A DNA stretch of 64,000 nt from Nocardioides sp. W7 (GTDB lineage: Bacteria; Actinomycetota; Actinomycetes; Propionibacteriales; Nocardioidaceae). The stretch is from contig NZ_CP095078.1 of the NCBI RefSeq assembly GCF_022919075.1, positions 1,674,001 through 1,738,000 of the forward strand, given 5' to 3'. Both the position numbers and the translations under genes were made by a program. Shown here piece by piece: positions 1-8,295 of this stretch; the first letter of the stretch is position 1; every line of letters starts with the position of its first letter. The notes under the pieces are model-generated. The model searched no databases and had not been told where the DNA came from. It saw nothing but the letters and a program-made list of their open reading frames with translations.

Positions 1-1
1 C

Positions 2-625
2 GACGGCCTCGGCGAGGTGTGGGCGACCGGCGACTGCTTCGTGAAGCCGTACCCGACCAACGTCTTCACCCACTCCGGCATCGACGCGGCCCTGGCGCTG
101 CGCGCGCAGGGACTCAAGCCGGAGGAGATCGAGTCCGTGGAGATCGGCGTCCCGTCGCCGGTGCTGCGGACGATCGCCCAGCCGCGCGAGGCGAAGGTCC
201 GCCCCGAGTCGGGCTACCACGCACAGTTCTCCGGGCCGTTCACGTTCGCGATCGCGCTCGGGGGCGGCGGTGGTCTGGGCGTCTACCTCGACGACTTCAC
301 CGACGAGCAGGTCGCCGACCCGGTGCTGCTGGACCTGGCCTCGCGGATCACCCACGTCGCGGACCCGCGCTGCGACGAGATCTTCCCGAGCCACTTCCCC
401 TCGATCGTGCGGGTGCAGACCAAGGACGGGCGCGAGCTGGTCGAGGAGGTGCTCACCACGCGCGGCACCTCCGAGCGCCCGCTGAGCGACGACGAGATCA
501 TGCTGAAGTTCCGCCTCAACGCCGCCGGCCTTCCCGGGGGAGCCGACGAGATCGGGCGCCGGATCGCGGACGTCGCGTCGTACGACGACGTCAGCCGGCT
601 GCTGGAGGGCACCACCGCGAGCTGA
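2..625 (+). CDS. MmgE/PrpD family protein, C-terminal part (5' end outside window)
   Basis: The reading frame is open from the first bases of the window, so the gene starts upstream; 207 residues of the C-terminal part are visible. The sequence resembles the MmgE/PrpD family (2-methylcitrate dehydratase, iminodisuccinate epimerase, cis-aconitate decarboxylase relatives). The stretch KPYPTNVFTHSGIDAALALR matches the region just before the small domain, followed by the usual SGYHAQFSGPFTFAIAL segment. A second, full-length family member lies at 8296-9765. Substrate cannot be read from the sequence. The gene is followed by a Bcr/CflA-type transporter after 73 bp, so the two could be cotranscribed. 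Confidence 0.8.
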   Translation, partial: DGLGEVWATGDCFVKPYPTNVFTHSGIDAALALRAQGLKPEEIESVEIGVPSPVLRTIAQPREAKVRPESGYHAQFSGPFTFAIALGGGGGLGVYLDDFTDEQVADPVLLDLASRITHVADPRCDEIFPSHFPSIVRVQTKDGRELVEEVLTTRGTSERPLSDDEIMLKFRLNAAGLPGGADEIGRRIADVASYDDVSRLLEGTTAS

Positions 626-698
626 GCTCGCGCCGACCCACCCGGCCGGGCCCGACAGCAGCCGCCGCCGGGCCCGGCCGTCGACGAAAGGCATCACG

Positions 699-1922
699 TT
701 GCCAGCACCGCCCCGCACCCCGGTCGGCCTCTCGGTGCCGCTGCTGCTGATCCTGGCGGCGTGCAGCGGCTTTCCCCCGTTCGCGATCGACACCTACCTG
801 CCGGGCTTCCCGCAGATCGCGGACGACCTGGACGCGACCGCCGCCCAGGTCCAGCTGACGCTCACCGCGTTCATGCTCGCCACCGCCGTGGGGCAGGTCG
901 TGTGGGGCACCCTGTCCGACCAGATCGGCCGCCGGCCGGTGCTGCTCGGCGGCATCGCGGTCGGCGTGGCGGCCAGCCTCACCTGTGCGCTCACCGAGTC
1001 GGTCTGGCTGCTGGTCGTGGCGCGGGCGCTGCAGGGCCTGGGCACCGGGGCCGTGATGGTGGTCGCCCGCGCGGTGGTGGCCGACCTGTCCACCGGCGCC
1101 GACGCGGCCCGGGCCTTCTCCACGCTCTCGGCGGTGCAGTCGGTGGCTCCGATCGCCGCCCCGGTGATGGGCGGCCTGCTGATCGGCCCGCTCGGGTGGC
1201 GGGCGGCGTTCTGGCTGCTGTTCGCGATGACCGTGTGCATGTCGGCGGCGATCTGGCGGCTGGTCCCCGAGACCATGCCGCCCGAGAACCGCAGGGCCAG
1301 CGGACTGGGCCGGCTCCTGGGCGACGGCCGGCTGCTGCTGGCCGACCGCGGCTACCTGGGCGCCGTGATCACGGTGGCCGCCAGCTTCGGGACCATGTTC
1401 GCCTACATCTCCGGCAGCCCGTTCGTGATCCAGAGCATCATGGGGCTCTCGGAGTACGCCTACTCGGGGATCTTCGCCGGCACCGCCGCCGCCATGGTCG
1501 CGATGATCATGGTGAACCGGCGCCTGGTCCGCTCGGTGCCGCCGCGGCGGATGGTGGTCTTCGGCGTGCTCGGCCAGGGCGCCGGCGTGGCCGTCCTGCT
1601 GGTCTGCGTCCTGGCCCTCGATCTGCCGCTGCCGGGGATGGTCGTCGGCTTCCTCCTGGTGCAGGCCTCGCAGGCCATGCTGACCGGCAACTGCAACGCC
1701 ATCGGGCTGATGCGGGCCAAGCCGCGCACCGGCACCGGCGCCGCGCTGATGGGCGGCGCCCAGTTCGGCACCGCCGCCCTGGTGGCCCCCCTCGTCGGCA
1801 TCGCCGGCGAGCACACGGCCGTGCCGATGGTGTCCGTGATGGCGGTGGCGGTGCTGCTGACGGTCGTCGGCGTGACCCTGATCCGCTCGGCCACCCGGGA
1901 CCGGGAGCTCGAGCCGGCCTGA
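699..1922 (+). CDS. MFS transporter, Bcr/CflA drug-resistance type
   Basis: A 407-residue hydrophobic protein with about twelve membrane segments. It has the major facilitator loop motif between helices 2 and 3 (GTLSDQIGRRPVLLGG, around residues 68-83) and the early FPPFAIDTYLPGFPQIA segment typical of Bcr/CflA efflux proteins (DHA1 group). It should export small molecules using the proton gradient. The start is TTG at 699, chosen because GAAAGG sits seven bases upstream and the frame begins with the first membrane helix shortly after. Being next to catabolic genes, it might move aromatic acids rather than drugs; this is inference. It ends in a strong shared terminator. Confidence 0.85.
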   Translation: MPAPPRTPVGLSVPLLLILAACSGFPPFAIDTYLPGFPQIADDLDATAAQVQLTLTAFMLATAVGQVVWGTLSDQIGRRPVLLGGIAVGVAASLTCALTESVWLLVVARALQGLGTGAVMVVARAVVADLSTGADAARAFSTLSAVQSVAPIAAPVMGGLLIGPLGWRAAFWLLFAMTVCMSAAIWRLVPETMPPENRRASGLGRLLGDGRLLLADRGYLGAVITVAASFGTMFAYISGSPFVIQSIMGLSEYAYSGIFAGTAAAMVAMIMVNRRLVRSVPPRRMVVFGVLGQGAGVAVLLVCVLALDLPLPGMVVGFLLVQASQAMLTGNCNAIGLMRAKPRTGTGAALMGGAQFGTAALVAPLVGIAGEHTAVPMVSVMAVAVLLTVVGVTLIRSATRDRELEPA

Positions 1923-2029
1923 GTGGTCGCGCGCCGAGGGGCCGCCGCGCGCCGCGCCCCCGGCAGGTGGGAGGAGCCGGTCGGCGGCCAGACGTCCTAG
2001 AGTCGGTGGTCCTGGCGCCCCGGTCGTAC

Positions 2030-2048
2030 GACGTCCCCCGGGGACGTC
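2030..2048. repeat. Short palindrome in convergent intergenic region
   Basis: GACGTCCCC and GGGGACGTC face each other around a single C, giving 9-bp arms. It lies in the 255-bp convergent gap after the MFS gene, before the long terminator stem. It may contribute to the transcription stop or be a protein site; nothing else was seen in the gap. Confidence 0.45.
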
Positions 2049-2081
2049 ATCCGCGCCGGTGGTCCGAACACCCGCACATAG

Positions 2082-2120
2082 CCGAAGGGGGCACGTCCGG
2101 TCGGGACGTGCCCCCTTCGG
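2082..2120. terminator. Bidirectional hairpin terminator between convergent genes
   Basis: A perfect 17-bp stem (2082-2098 pairing with 2104-2120, arms starting CCGAAGGGGG) with a 5-base loop. It lies between the 3' ends of the plus-strand MFS gene and the minus-strand monooxygenase gene and can serve both. There is no clear T run, as is usual in actinobacteria. Confidence 0.85.
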
Positions 2121-2177
2121 GGGCCGGAGCGGTGGGAGGGTGGTGGCCGCTCGGCTCGAGATGTGGCTCGGGTGGGC

Positions 2178-3365
2178 TCAGATCTCGACGGTCGAGGCGT
2201 CGTACGAGTAGAGCCAGTCGTAGCGGTCGGCGATCGGGTCCACGCTCCACTCGCGCTCCAGGTAGGCCTTGGCGGCCTCCGGCTCGGCGAGCTCGGGGGA
2301 GTGGAAGCGGGCGGTGTTCGCGGTCGCGCCGCGCACCATCTTCGAGGTGCGGTCGATGCGGGCGTGCTCGTAGCGCAGCAGCGCCTTCTCCGGGTCCGAG
2401 CCGTACGCCTCGAGCGCGCGGGCCAGGACCAGGCCGTCCTCGATCGAGTGGACGGCACCCTGGGCCAGGAACGGCAGGGTGGCGTGGCAGGCGTCGCCGA
2501 GCAGGGTGACCCGGCCCTTCGACCAGTTGGCGATGGGCTCGCCGCGGACGAGGGCCCACTTCATCAGCTGCGGGGACAGCTTGATGAGGGTCTGGATGTT
2601 CTCGTGCCAGCCGGCGAAGTCCTCGAGGCACTCCTCGACGGTGCCGTGGACGGTGCCGCCCTGGGCCGTCCACTCCTTGCCCTCGATGGTGGCGACGAAG
2701 TTCATCAGCTTGCCGCCGTGCAGCGGGTAGTGCACCGCATGGGCACGCGGGCCGATCCAGGTCGTGCCGACCCACGAGCGCAGGTGCTCGGGGAGGTTCT
2801 CCATCGGGATCAGGCCGCGCCAGGCGACCATGCCGGCGAACTCGGGAGCGCTGGGTCCCCAGAGCGCGTCGCGGATGCCGGAGCGCCAGCCGTCGGCGCC
2901 GATGACGACGTCGCCGGTGACGACGGTGCCGTCCTCGAGGGTGATCGAGGCCGAGCCCGGCTCCTGGGAGACACCGACGACGCGGGACTTCAGGCGGATC
3001 GCGCCCGGGTCCTCGGCGATGACGGCCTGGCGCAGGGTGTCGAGCAGGTCCGGGCGGTAGACGGTCAGGTACGGGTAGCCGTACCGCTCGACCGCCAGCG
3101 CGCCGAGGTCGAACAGCGGCCACGGCTCGGCGGAGTTCCAGAGCCGCAGCTCCTTGCGCTCCGGGTCGCAGGACAGCTTCCGGAGCTGGTCGAAGACGCC
3201 GAGGGCGTCCAGGACCCGGTTGCCGTTCGGGCTGATCTGGATGCCGGCGCCGACCTCCTTGATCTCCTGGGCCTGCTCGTAGAGCTCGACCTCGAAGCCT
3301 CGCTGCAGGAGGGCGAGGGCAGCGGTCATTCCGCCGATGCCACCGCCTGCGATGACGACGCGCAT
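2178..3365 (-). CDS. FAD-dependent aromatic hydroxylase, likely 3-hydroxybenzoate 6-monooxygenase
   Basis: A 395-residue group A flavoprotein monooxygenase. It opens with the FAD-binding MRVVIAGGGIGGMTAA motif (GxGxxG at residues 7-12), has the DG-type motif VIGADGWRSGIR mid-protein, and the second FAD motif GDACHATLPFLAQGA near residue 285. The family also contains salicylate hydroxylases. The next two genes encode gentisate ring cleavage and hydrolysis, so para-hydroxylation of 3-hydroxybenzoate to gentisate is the most likely reaction. An earlier in-frame start at 3497 would add 44 arginine/proline-rich residues with no family match. ATG 3365 has GAAAGG upstream. It is third in a minus-strand operon, 26 bp after the dioxygenase. 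Confidence 0.85.
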   Translation of the reverse strand: MRVVIAGGGIGGMTAALALLQRGFEVELYEQAQEIKEVGAGIQISPNGNRVLDALGVFDQLRKLSCDPERKELRLWNSAEPWPLFDLGALAVERYGYPYLTVYRPDLLDTLRQAVIAEDPGAIRLKSRVVGVSQEPGSASITLEDGTVVTGDVVIGADGWRSGIRDALWGPSAPEFAGMVAWRGLIPMENLPEHLRSWVGTTWIGPRAHAVHYPLHGGKLMNFVATIEGKEWTAQGGTVHGTVEECLEDFAGWHENIQTLIKLSPQLMKWALVRGEPIANWSKGRVTLLGDACHATLPFLAQGAVHSIEDGLVLARALEAYGSDPEKALLRYEHARIDRTSKMVRGATANTARFHSPELAEPEAAKAYLEREWSVDPIADRYDWLYSYDASTVEI

Positions 3366-3391
3366 GTGATGCCTTTCTGGTGGGCCGGGAC

Positions 3392-4369
3392 TCAGAGAGC
3401 CGCGGTGCGGAGCAGGCCGAGGGCCCGGAGGACGACTTCGTCGCTGCAGCGCACCAGGTGGGCGTCGGCCTCGGCGGTGAAGGAGTACGGGCGCCACGAG
3501 GGGACGGCGATGACGTCGCCGCGCTCCCAGGTGATGACCTCGCCGTCGATGTCGAGCGAGCCGGAGCCCTCGACGACGGTGAAGATCGAGTTCGCCGTGG
3601 TCTGGTGGACCTGCGAGGTGAAGCCGGCGTCGAGGCGCAGGACGTGGATCGAGATCGTGGGCATGGCGGGCTCGCCCAGCTCGATCACCTTGGAGGCCAG
3701 GCCGTCGGCCGGCGCCTCGGCGGCGTCCAGGCGGGACACCGAGTCCTCCCAGCGGAAGGCCAGCGGCGAGGAGTCGACGTCGACCGGGTCGGCCTCGAGC
3801 CGGTCCGGGTGCTGCTTGAAGAACATCGGCTCGAGCAGGTGGATCAGGGGTACGTCGAGGATGTCGACCCAGTAGCAGTCGTCACCGTCCGCGTCGGACT
3901 CGTGCGAGTGGCTGTGCCAGAACGTCGACGGGGTGAGCAGCACGTCGCCGGGGCGCATCTCCACGCGGTGACCGTTGACGACGGTGTAGGTGCCCGTGCC
4001 GTCGAGGATGATCCGCAGCGCGGCCGGGGTGTGCCGGTGGCAGTCGGCGGTCTCGCCCGGGCGGATCAGCTGGTACGCCGCCACCAGGGTGCGGACGGTG
4101 GCGTACTCGTTGCCCTCGACGGGGTTGCGCATGGTGACGTTGCGGCGGTCGGCCATCGAGTGGTCGACCAGCCGGCCGGCGGCGTCGAGGACGGACTGGA
4201 TGTCGTCGTACTTCCAGCGGTACGGCACGAGGTTCTTGCGCGGCTCGGGCCACAGCGCCGGGAAGCGCCGGTGCCAGCCGCCCTCCATGCTGAGGTCGTC
4301 GAAGATGCCGTAGAGCTGCTCGAGGCTCTCGATGGCCTCGGAGCCGGGGACGGTGATGTCGGTGGTCAT
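3392..4369 (-). CDS. Gentisate 1,2-dioxygenase
   Basis: A 325-residue bicupin that opens the gentisate ring between C1 and C2 to give maleylpyruvate. The N-terminal cupin carries the iron ligands in CHRHTPAALR (His111, His113) and FWHSHSHE (His152), the spacing seen in characterised gentisate dioxygenases. The C-terminal cupin (about residues 245-315) has the usual GxxxxxGDVIAVPSW pattern. ATG 4369 is preceded by AAGGAG; the much longer upstream open frame is only the shadow of the next gene. It sits between the hydrolase and hydroxylase genes of the same route, 11 bp after the hydrolase stop, so the three are almost certainly one transcript. Confidence 0.93.
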   Translation of the reverse strand: MTTDITVPGSEAIESLEQLYGIFDDLSMEGGWHRRFPALWPEPRKNLVPYRWKYDDIQSVLDAAGRLVDHSMADRRNVTMRNPVEGNEYATVRTLVAAYQLIRPGETADCHRHTPAALRIILDGTGTYTVVNGHRVEMRPGDVLLTPSTFWHSHSHESDADGDDCYWVDILDVPLIHLLEPMFFKQHPDRLEADPVDVDSSPLAFRWEDSVSRLDAAEAPADGLASKVIELGEPAMPTISIHVLRLDAGFTSQVHQTTANSIFTVVEGSGSLDIDGEVITWERGDVIAVPSWRPYSFTAEADAHLVRCSDEVVLRALGLLRTAAL

Positions 4370-4380
4370 CGGGAGCTCCT

Positions 4381-5271
4381 TCAGCGCTGCTTGATGATGT
4401 CGGGGGTGTAGGCGTTCGCGAACACCTCGGTGTTGCCGCGGGTGCCCTGGCGGACCGGGACGCTCATCTCGCCGAGCTGGTCGATGGCGATCCGGATGAC
4501 GTCGCCGTCGACGACGGGCCCGACGCCCGCCGGGGTGCCGGTCGCGATGATGTCGCCGGGGTGCAGCGTCATCACGGTCGAGGCCATCGCGACCATGCCC
4601 GGGATGTCGAGGACCAGGTCGCGGGTGTTGGCGTGCTGGCGCAGCTCGTCGCCGACCCAGAGCCTCATCTCGAGCTGGGTCGGGTCGTCGACCTCGTCGG
4701 CGGTGGTGATCCAGGGACCGACCGGGCAGAAGGTGTCGTAGGCCTTGCGGAAGACCCGCTCCTCGCGGCCGCGCACCACCATGTCGAGCAGGCAGGCGTA
4801 GCCGAAGACGTGCTCGGCCCAGTTCTCCCGGGCGATGTCGCGCCCGCCCTTGCCGATGACGATGGCCAGCTCGGACTCGTGGTGCACCTCGCGGTTGGGC
4901 AGAGCGGGGAGCTCGACGGCGTCCTCGGGGCCCGACAGCGACGACGGCGGCTTGAGGAAGAAGCCCTGGACGTCGGCGCGGTAGCCGGCCTGCATCTCGC
5001 GGCCGTGGTCGTGGTAGTTCACCGGGTAGGCGATGACCTTGTTCGGCCACGGCACCGGGGTGAGCAGCCGGGCCTCGGCGAGCGGGATCCGGGCACCGGT
5101 CGCGACCGCGGCCTCGATGGCCTCCCGGCGCTGGTCGAAGTCGGCGATGAGCCGGTTGGGGCCCACCGGGGGCCACTCCGCGGGGTCGACGCCGGCGGCG
5201 TCCGTGACGTCGACGAGGTCGTCGCCGACGACGACGCCGACCTGACCGTTGCCGAACCGAGCGATCTTCAT
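4381..5271 (-). CDS. Fumarylacetoacetate hydrolase family, likely fumarylpyruvate or maleylpyruvate hydrolase
   Basis: A 296-residue FAH-fold hydrolase. The catalytic region has the family sequences VIAYPVNYHDHGRE, EVHHESELAIVIGKGGRDI (metal-binding glutamates) and the C-terminal HPGDIIATGTPAGVG. It begins MKIARFGNGQ, which is normal for this group, with GAGGAG upstream of ATG 5271. First gene of the minus-strand gentisate operon: it should cleave fumarylpyruvate to fumarate and pyruvate, or maleylpyruvate directly. No maleylpyruvate isomerase gene is present in this window, which leaves direct maleylpyruvate hydrolysis or an isomerase elsewhere as open options. Confidence 0.88.
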   Translation of the reverse strand: MKIARFGNGQVGVVVGDDLVDVTDAAGVDPAEWPPVGPNRLIADFDQRREAIEAAVATGARIPLAEARLLTPVPWPNKVIAYPVNYHDHGREMQAGYRADVQGFFLKPPSSLSGPEDAVELPALPNREVHHESELAIVIGKGGRDIARENWAEHVFGYACLLDMVVRGREERVFRKAYDTFCPVGPWITTADEVDDPTQLEMRLWVGDELRQHANTRDLVLDIPGMVAMASTVMTLHPGDIIATGTPAGVGPVVDGDVIRIAIDQLGEMSVPVRQGTRGNTEVFANAYTPDIIKQR

Positions 5272-5455
5272 CCGGGTGCTCTCCTCTACGTTCCGCTGCT
5301 GCTGCAACCGGACGCTAGGCCCGGCGCGAGGCACCCGGAAGGCGTGTTCCGTTGGATGCGACGACGCATTCACCCGGCCCCTCGACGGGCCGAAACTCGG
5401 GGTGTCACCAGGTGCAGATCGACCCTGCCCACCCCGCACGACGAGGAGTTCCCCA
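5272..5455. promoter_or_regulatory. Divergent promoter region of gentisate operon and decarboxylase operon
   Basis: A 184-bp divergent gap between the hydrolase (minus) and the ThDP enzyme (plus). It contains an inverted repeat CGGAA-N6-TTCCG at 5336-5351 and another CGTTCCG half-site at 5289. These resemble half-sites of the repeat found before the IclR genes further on, but the spacing differs. No confident -35/-10 pair was seen. Confidence 0.5.
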
Positions 5456-7042
5456 GTGCCCACCACCGTCCGCGACGCCGTCTTCGAGGTGCTCAGGAAC
5501 CACGGCGTGGACCGGATCTTCGCCAACCCGGGCTCGACCGAGGTCGACCTGCTCACCGACCTCCCCGAGGAACTGGAGTTCGTGCTGGCCCTGCACGAGG
5601 GCTCGGTGCTCGGCATGGCCACCGGCCACGCCATCGCGGCCGACAAGCCGGCGCTCGCCCTGCTGCACACCACCGCCGGCTACGGCAACGCGGTCGGGGG
5701 CCTGGCCACGGCGCAGGCCAACCGCGCCCCGGTGGTGCTGCTCGTCGGCCAGCAGGACCGCCGGCACCTGGCGGCCGCCCCGTTCCTGGCCGGCGATCTC
5801 GACGGCCTCGCCGGCAGCTACCCGGTCAGCGTCGAGCAGCCCGCCCGGCCCGGCGACGTGCCCGGCTGCATCGCCCGCGCCCTTCACGCGGCCACGGTCC
5901 ACCGCGGCCCCGCCGTCGTGATCATCCCGATGAGCGACTGGAGCGAGCCCGCCGACGAGGTGCGGGCGCCGGCCGCGCGCAGCCTGGTCGTCGGCACCGC
6001 TGCCGACCCCGACGCCGTGGCGGTCCTGGCGACCGCCCTGCGCGACGCCGAGCGCCCCGCCCTGGTCCTCGGCTCGCTCGCCGACGACCCGGACACCTGG
6101 GCCGCGGTGGCCGAGCTCGCCACCGCCCTGGACGCACCGGTCTGGCAGGCGGCGTACTCCTACCGGATGGGCTTCGACCAGACCTCGCCGCTCTTCGCCG
6201 GCCACCTCCCGCCCGCCCGGGCCGGCCTGCGCAAGGCGCTCGGCGGCCACGACGTCGTCCTGGTCCTCGGCACCCACGCGTTCCGCCAGTACCTCCACGA
6301 CACGGGCGAGTTCGTGCCCGCGACCACCCGGGTCCTGGTCGTCACCGACGACGCCGACGAGGCGATCCGCAGCGACGCCGAGCTGGCCGTCATCGCGCCG
6401 GTCGCCGCCGTCGCGGCGTGCCTGGCCCAGGACGTTCCGGTCCGGGCGAGCAGCCCGCGCGAGCCGCGCCCCGTGCCGGCCCCGATCGTCGCCGAGCCCG
6501 GTTCCGCCATCGACCCCGGGCACGTGTTCGCTGCGCTCGCCGAGCGGCTCCCCGCGGAGTCGACGTACTTCGAGGAGAGCCCCTCGACCCGCCGCCAGCT
6601 GCTCGCGCAGCTGCCGGTCCGGGCGCCGTTCGGCTTCCTGACCGCCGGGATGGGCGGTCTCGGCTTCGCCGTTCCCGGGGCGGTCGGCGTGAAGCTGGCC
6701 CGGCCGGAGCGACCGGTGGTCGCGATCGTCGGCGACGGCGCCTCGCTCTACAACGTCCAGGCCCTCTGGAGCGCCCAGAAGTACGGCGTGGGCGTGCTGT
6801 TCATCGTGATGTCCAACGGCGGCTACGCGGTGATGGACCGGCTCGCCCACAACGCCGGTGCCCAGCCGCCGTGGCCCGGCTTCGGTGAGATCAGCCTGGC
6901 CACCCTCGCCGCGGGCTTCGGCTGCCCCGCCCGCCGCATCGAGACCGTCGGCGAGCTGCTCGCGGTCCTCGACGAGGTCGTGCCCGGGCTCGGTGAGCGC
7001 ACCGAGCCGCTGGTGCTCGACATCGCCGTCACCACCAACTGA
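5456..7042 (+). CDS. Thiamin diphosphate-dependent 2-oxo acid decarboxylase, benzoylformate decarboxylase-like
   Basis: A 528-residue enzyme with the three ThDP-family domains. The N-terminal Pyr domain has NPGSTE (Ser27), the activating LHEGS (Glu48) and LLHTTAGYGN (His71), which line up with Ser26, Glu47 and His70 of benzoylformate decarboxylase. The C-terminal PP domain has the diphosphate/Mg motif VGDGASLYNVQALW ending in MSN. Length equals benzoylformate decarboxylase. The position of that enzyme's second active-site His (His281) appears to be a Tyr in AFRQYLHDTGEF, with a His two residues later, so substrate may differ. GTG 5456 has GAGGAG upstream. First gene of a long plus-strand operon with an aldehyde dehydrogenase that could take its product. 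Confidence 0.82.
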   Translation: MPTTVRDAVFEVLRNHGVDRIFANPGSTEVDLLTDLPEELEFVLALHEGSVLGMATGHAIAADKPALALLHTTAGYGNAVGGLATAQANRAPVVLLVGQQDRRHLAAAPFLAGDLDGLAGSYPVSVEQPARPGDVPGCIARALHAATVHRGPAVVIIPMSDWSEPADEVRAPAARSLVVGTAADPDAVAVLATALRDAERPALVLGSLADDPDTWAAVAELATALDAPVWQAAYSYRMGFDQTSPLFAGHLPPARAGLRKALGGHDVVLVLGTHAFRQYLHDTGEFVPATTRVLVVTDDADEAIRSDAELAVIAPVAAVAACLAQDVPVRASSPREPRPVPAPIVAEPGSAIDPGHVFAALAERLPAESTYFEESPSTRRQLLAQLPVRAPFGFLTAGMGGLGFAVPGAVGVKLARPERPVVAIVGDGASLYNVQALWSAQKYGVGVLFIVMSNGGYAVMDRLAHNAGAQPPWPGFGEISLATLAAGFGCPARRIETVGELLAVLDEVVPGLGERTEPLVLDIAVTTN

Positions 7043-7111
7043 AACCGCGGCCCCCGCCGCAACCCCACCGCCCGGGCACAGCCGGGCGCCCGACCTGAGA
7101 GAGGTTCCGTC

Positions 7112-8290
7112 ATGGCACAAGACTGGCTCGCCGAGGATCTGCCCGAAGACCGCGAGGAGCTCCGCGACGTGGTCTCGGACATCCTCGCCAAGTACGACCG
7201 CGAGTACTGGATCAAGGTCGACGAGTCGGGGGAGTACCCGCAGGACTTCGTCGACGAGCTGCAGGCCGGCGGTTGGCTGTCCATGCTCATCCCCACCGAG
7301 TACGGCGGCGGCGGCGCGACGATCCCGGACGCCGCGGTGTTCCTCGAGACGATGAACCGCTGGGGCGCCCCGGGCACCCTGATCCACGCCCAGATGTACA
7401 CGATGGGCGCGATCCTGCGGCACGGCAGCCCCGAGCAGAAGCAGAAGTGGCTGCCGCAGATCGCCGACGGACTCCGGCTGCAGTCCTTCGGCGTCACCGA
7501 GCCGGACGCCGGCACCGACACCACCCGGATCCGGACCTTCGCCCAGCGCGACGGTGACGAGTACGTCATCAACGGCGGCAAGATCTTCACCTCGCGGGCC
7601 CAGCAGTCCGACCTGCTGCTGCTGATCGCGCGGACTAAGAAGTACGAGGACGTCGAGAAGAAGACCGACGGCGTCTCGGTGTTCCTGGTCGACATGCGCG
7701 ACGCACTCGCGGCCGGCACGCTCACGATCGACCCGATCAAGGTGATGAGCGGCCACCACACCAACCAGCTCACCTTCTCCGACATGCGGGTCCCGGCCGA
7801 GAACCTGATCGGCGAGGAGAACAAGGGCTTCAAGGTCACCCTCTCCGGCATGAACGCCGAGCGGATCCTCGCGGCGTCGCAGTACGTCGGGTCCGGCCTG
7901 TGGTTCATCGACCGCGCGGTCGAGTACTCCAAGGAGCGGGTCGTCTTCGGCCGCCCGATCGGCATGAACCAGGGCATCCAGTTCCCGATCGCGACCGCCT
8001 TCGCGAACCTGCGCGCGGCGAGCGCGCTGCGCTGGCAGGCGGCCGAGAAGTTCGAGGCCGGCAGCCGCTCGGGCACCGAGGCGAACATCGCCAAGCTGCT
8101 CTCCTCGAAGGCCCAGTGGGAGGCGGCCAACGCCGCGATGGACACCTTCGGCGGCTACGGCCTGGCCTCGGAGTACGGCATCGAGCAGAAGTTCCGCGCG
8201 GCCCGCGGCCCGCTGATCGCGCCGATCAGCACCAACATCATCCTGGCCGGCATCGCCCAGCGCGACCTGGGCATGCCCCGGTCCTACTGA
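7112..8290 (+). CDS. Acyl-CoA dehydrogenase
   Basis: A 392-residue acyl-CoA dehydrogenase with the classical three-domain fold: helical N-terminus, the FAD-contacting FGVTEPDAGTDTTRIRT segment near residue 130, and the C-terminal helical domain with TFGGYGLASEYGIEQKFRAAR. It should make a 2,3-enoyl-CoA. The usual catalytic Glu in the YEGTSEI motif is not present; the protein reads LIAPISTNIILAG there, so the base must lie elsewhere, as in several subfamilies. ATG 7112 follows GAGAGAGG. The next gene starts 5 bp after the stop, so they are translated together. The CoA-transferase at 10979 could supply its CoA ester. Confidence 0.85.
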   Translation: MAQDWLAEDLPEDREELRDVVSDILAKYDREYWIKVDESGEYPQDFVDELQAGGWLSMLIPTEYGGGGATIPDAAVFLETMNRWGAPGTLIHAQMYTMGAILRHGSPEQKQKWLPQIADGLRLQSFGVTEPDAGTDTTRIRTFAQRDGDEYVINGGKIFTSRAQQSDLLLLIARTKKYEDVEKKTDGVSVFLVDMRDALAAGTLTIDPIKVMSGHHTNQLTFSDMRVPAENLIGEENKGFKVTLSGMNAERILAASQYVGSGLWFIDRAVEYSKERVVFGRPIGMNQGIQFPIATAFANLRAASALRWQAAEKFEAGSRSGTEANIAKLLSSKAQWEAANAAMDTFGGYGLASEYGIEQKFRAARGPLIAPISTNIILAGIAQRDLGMPRSY

Positions 8291-8295
8291 CCTGG

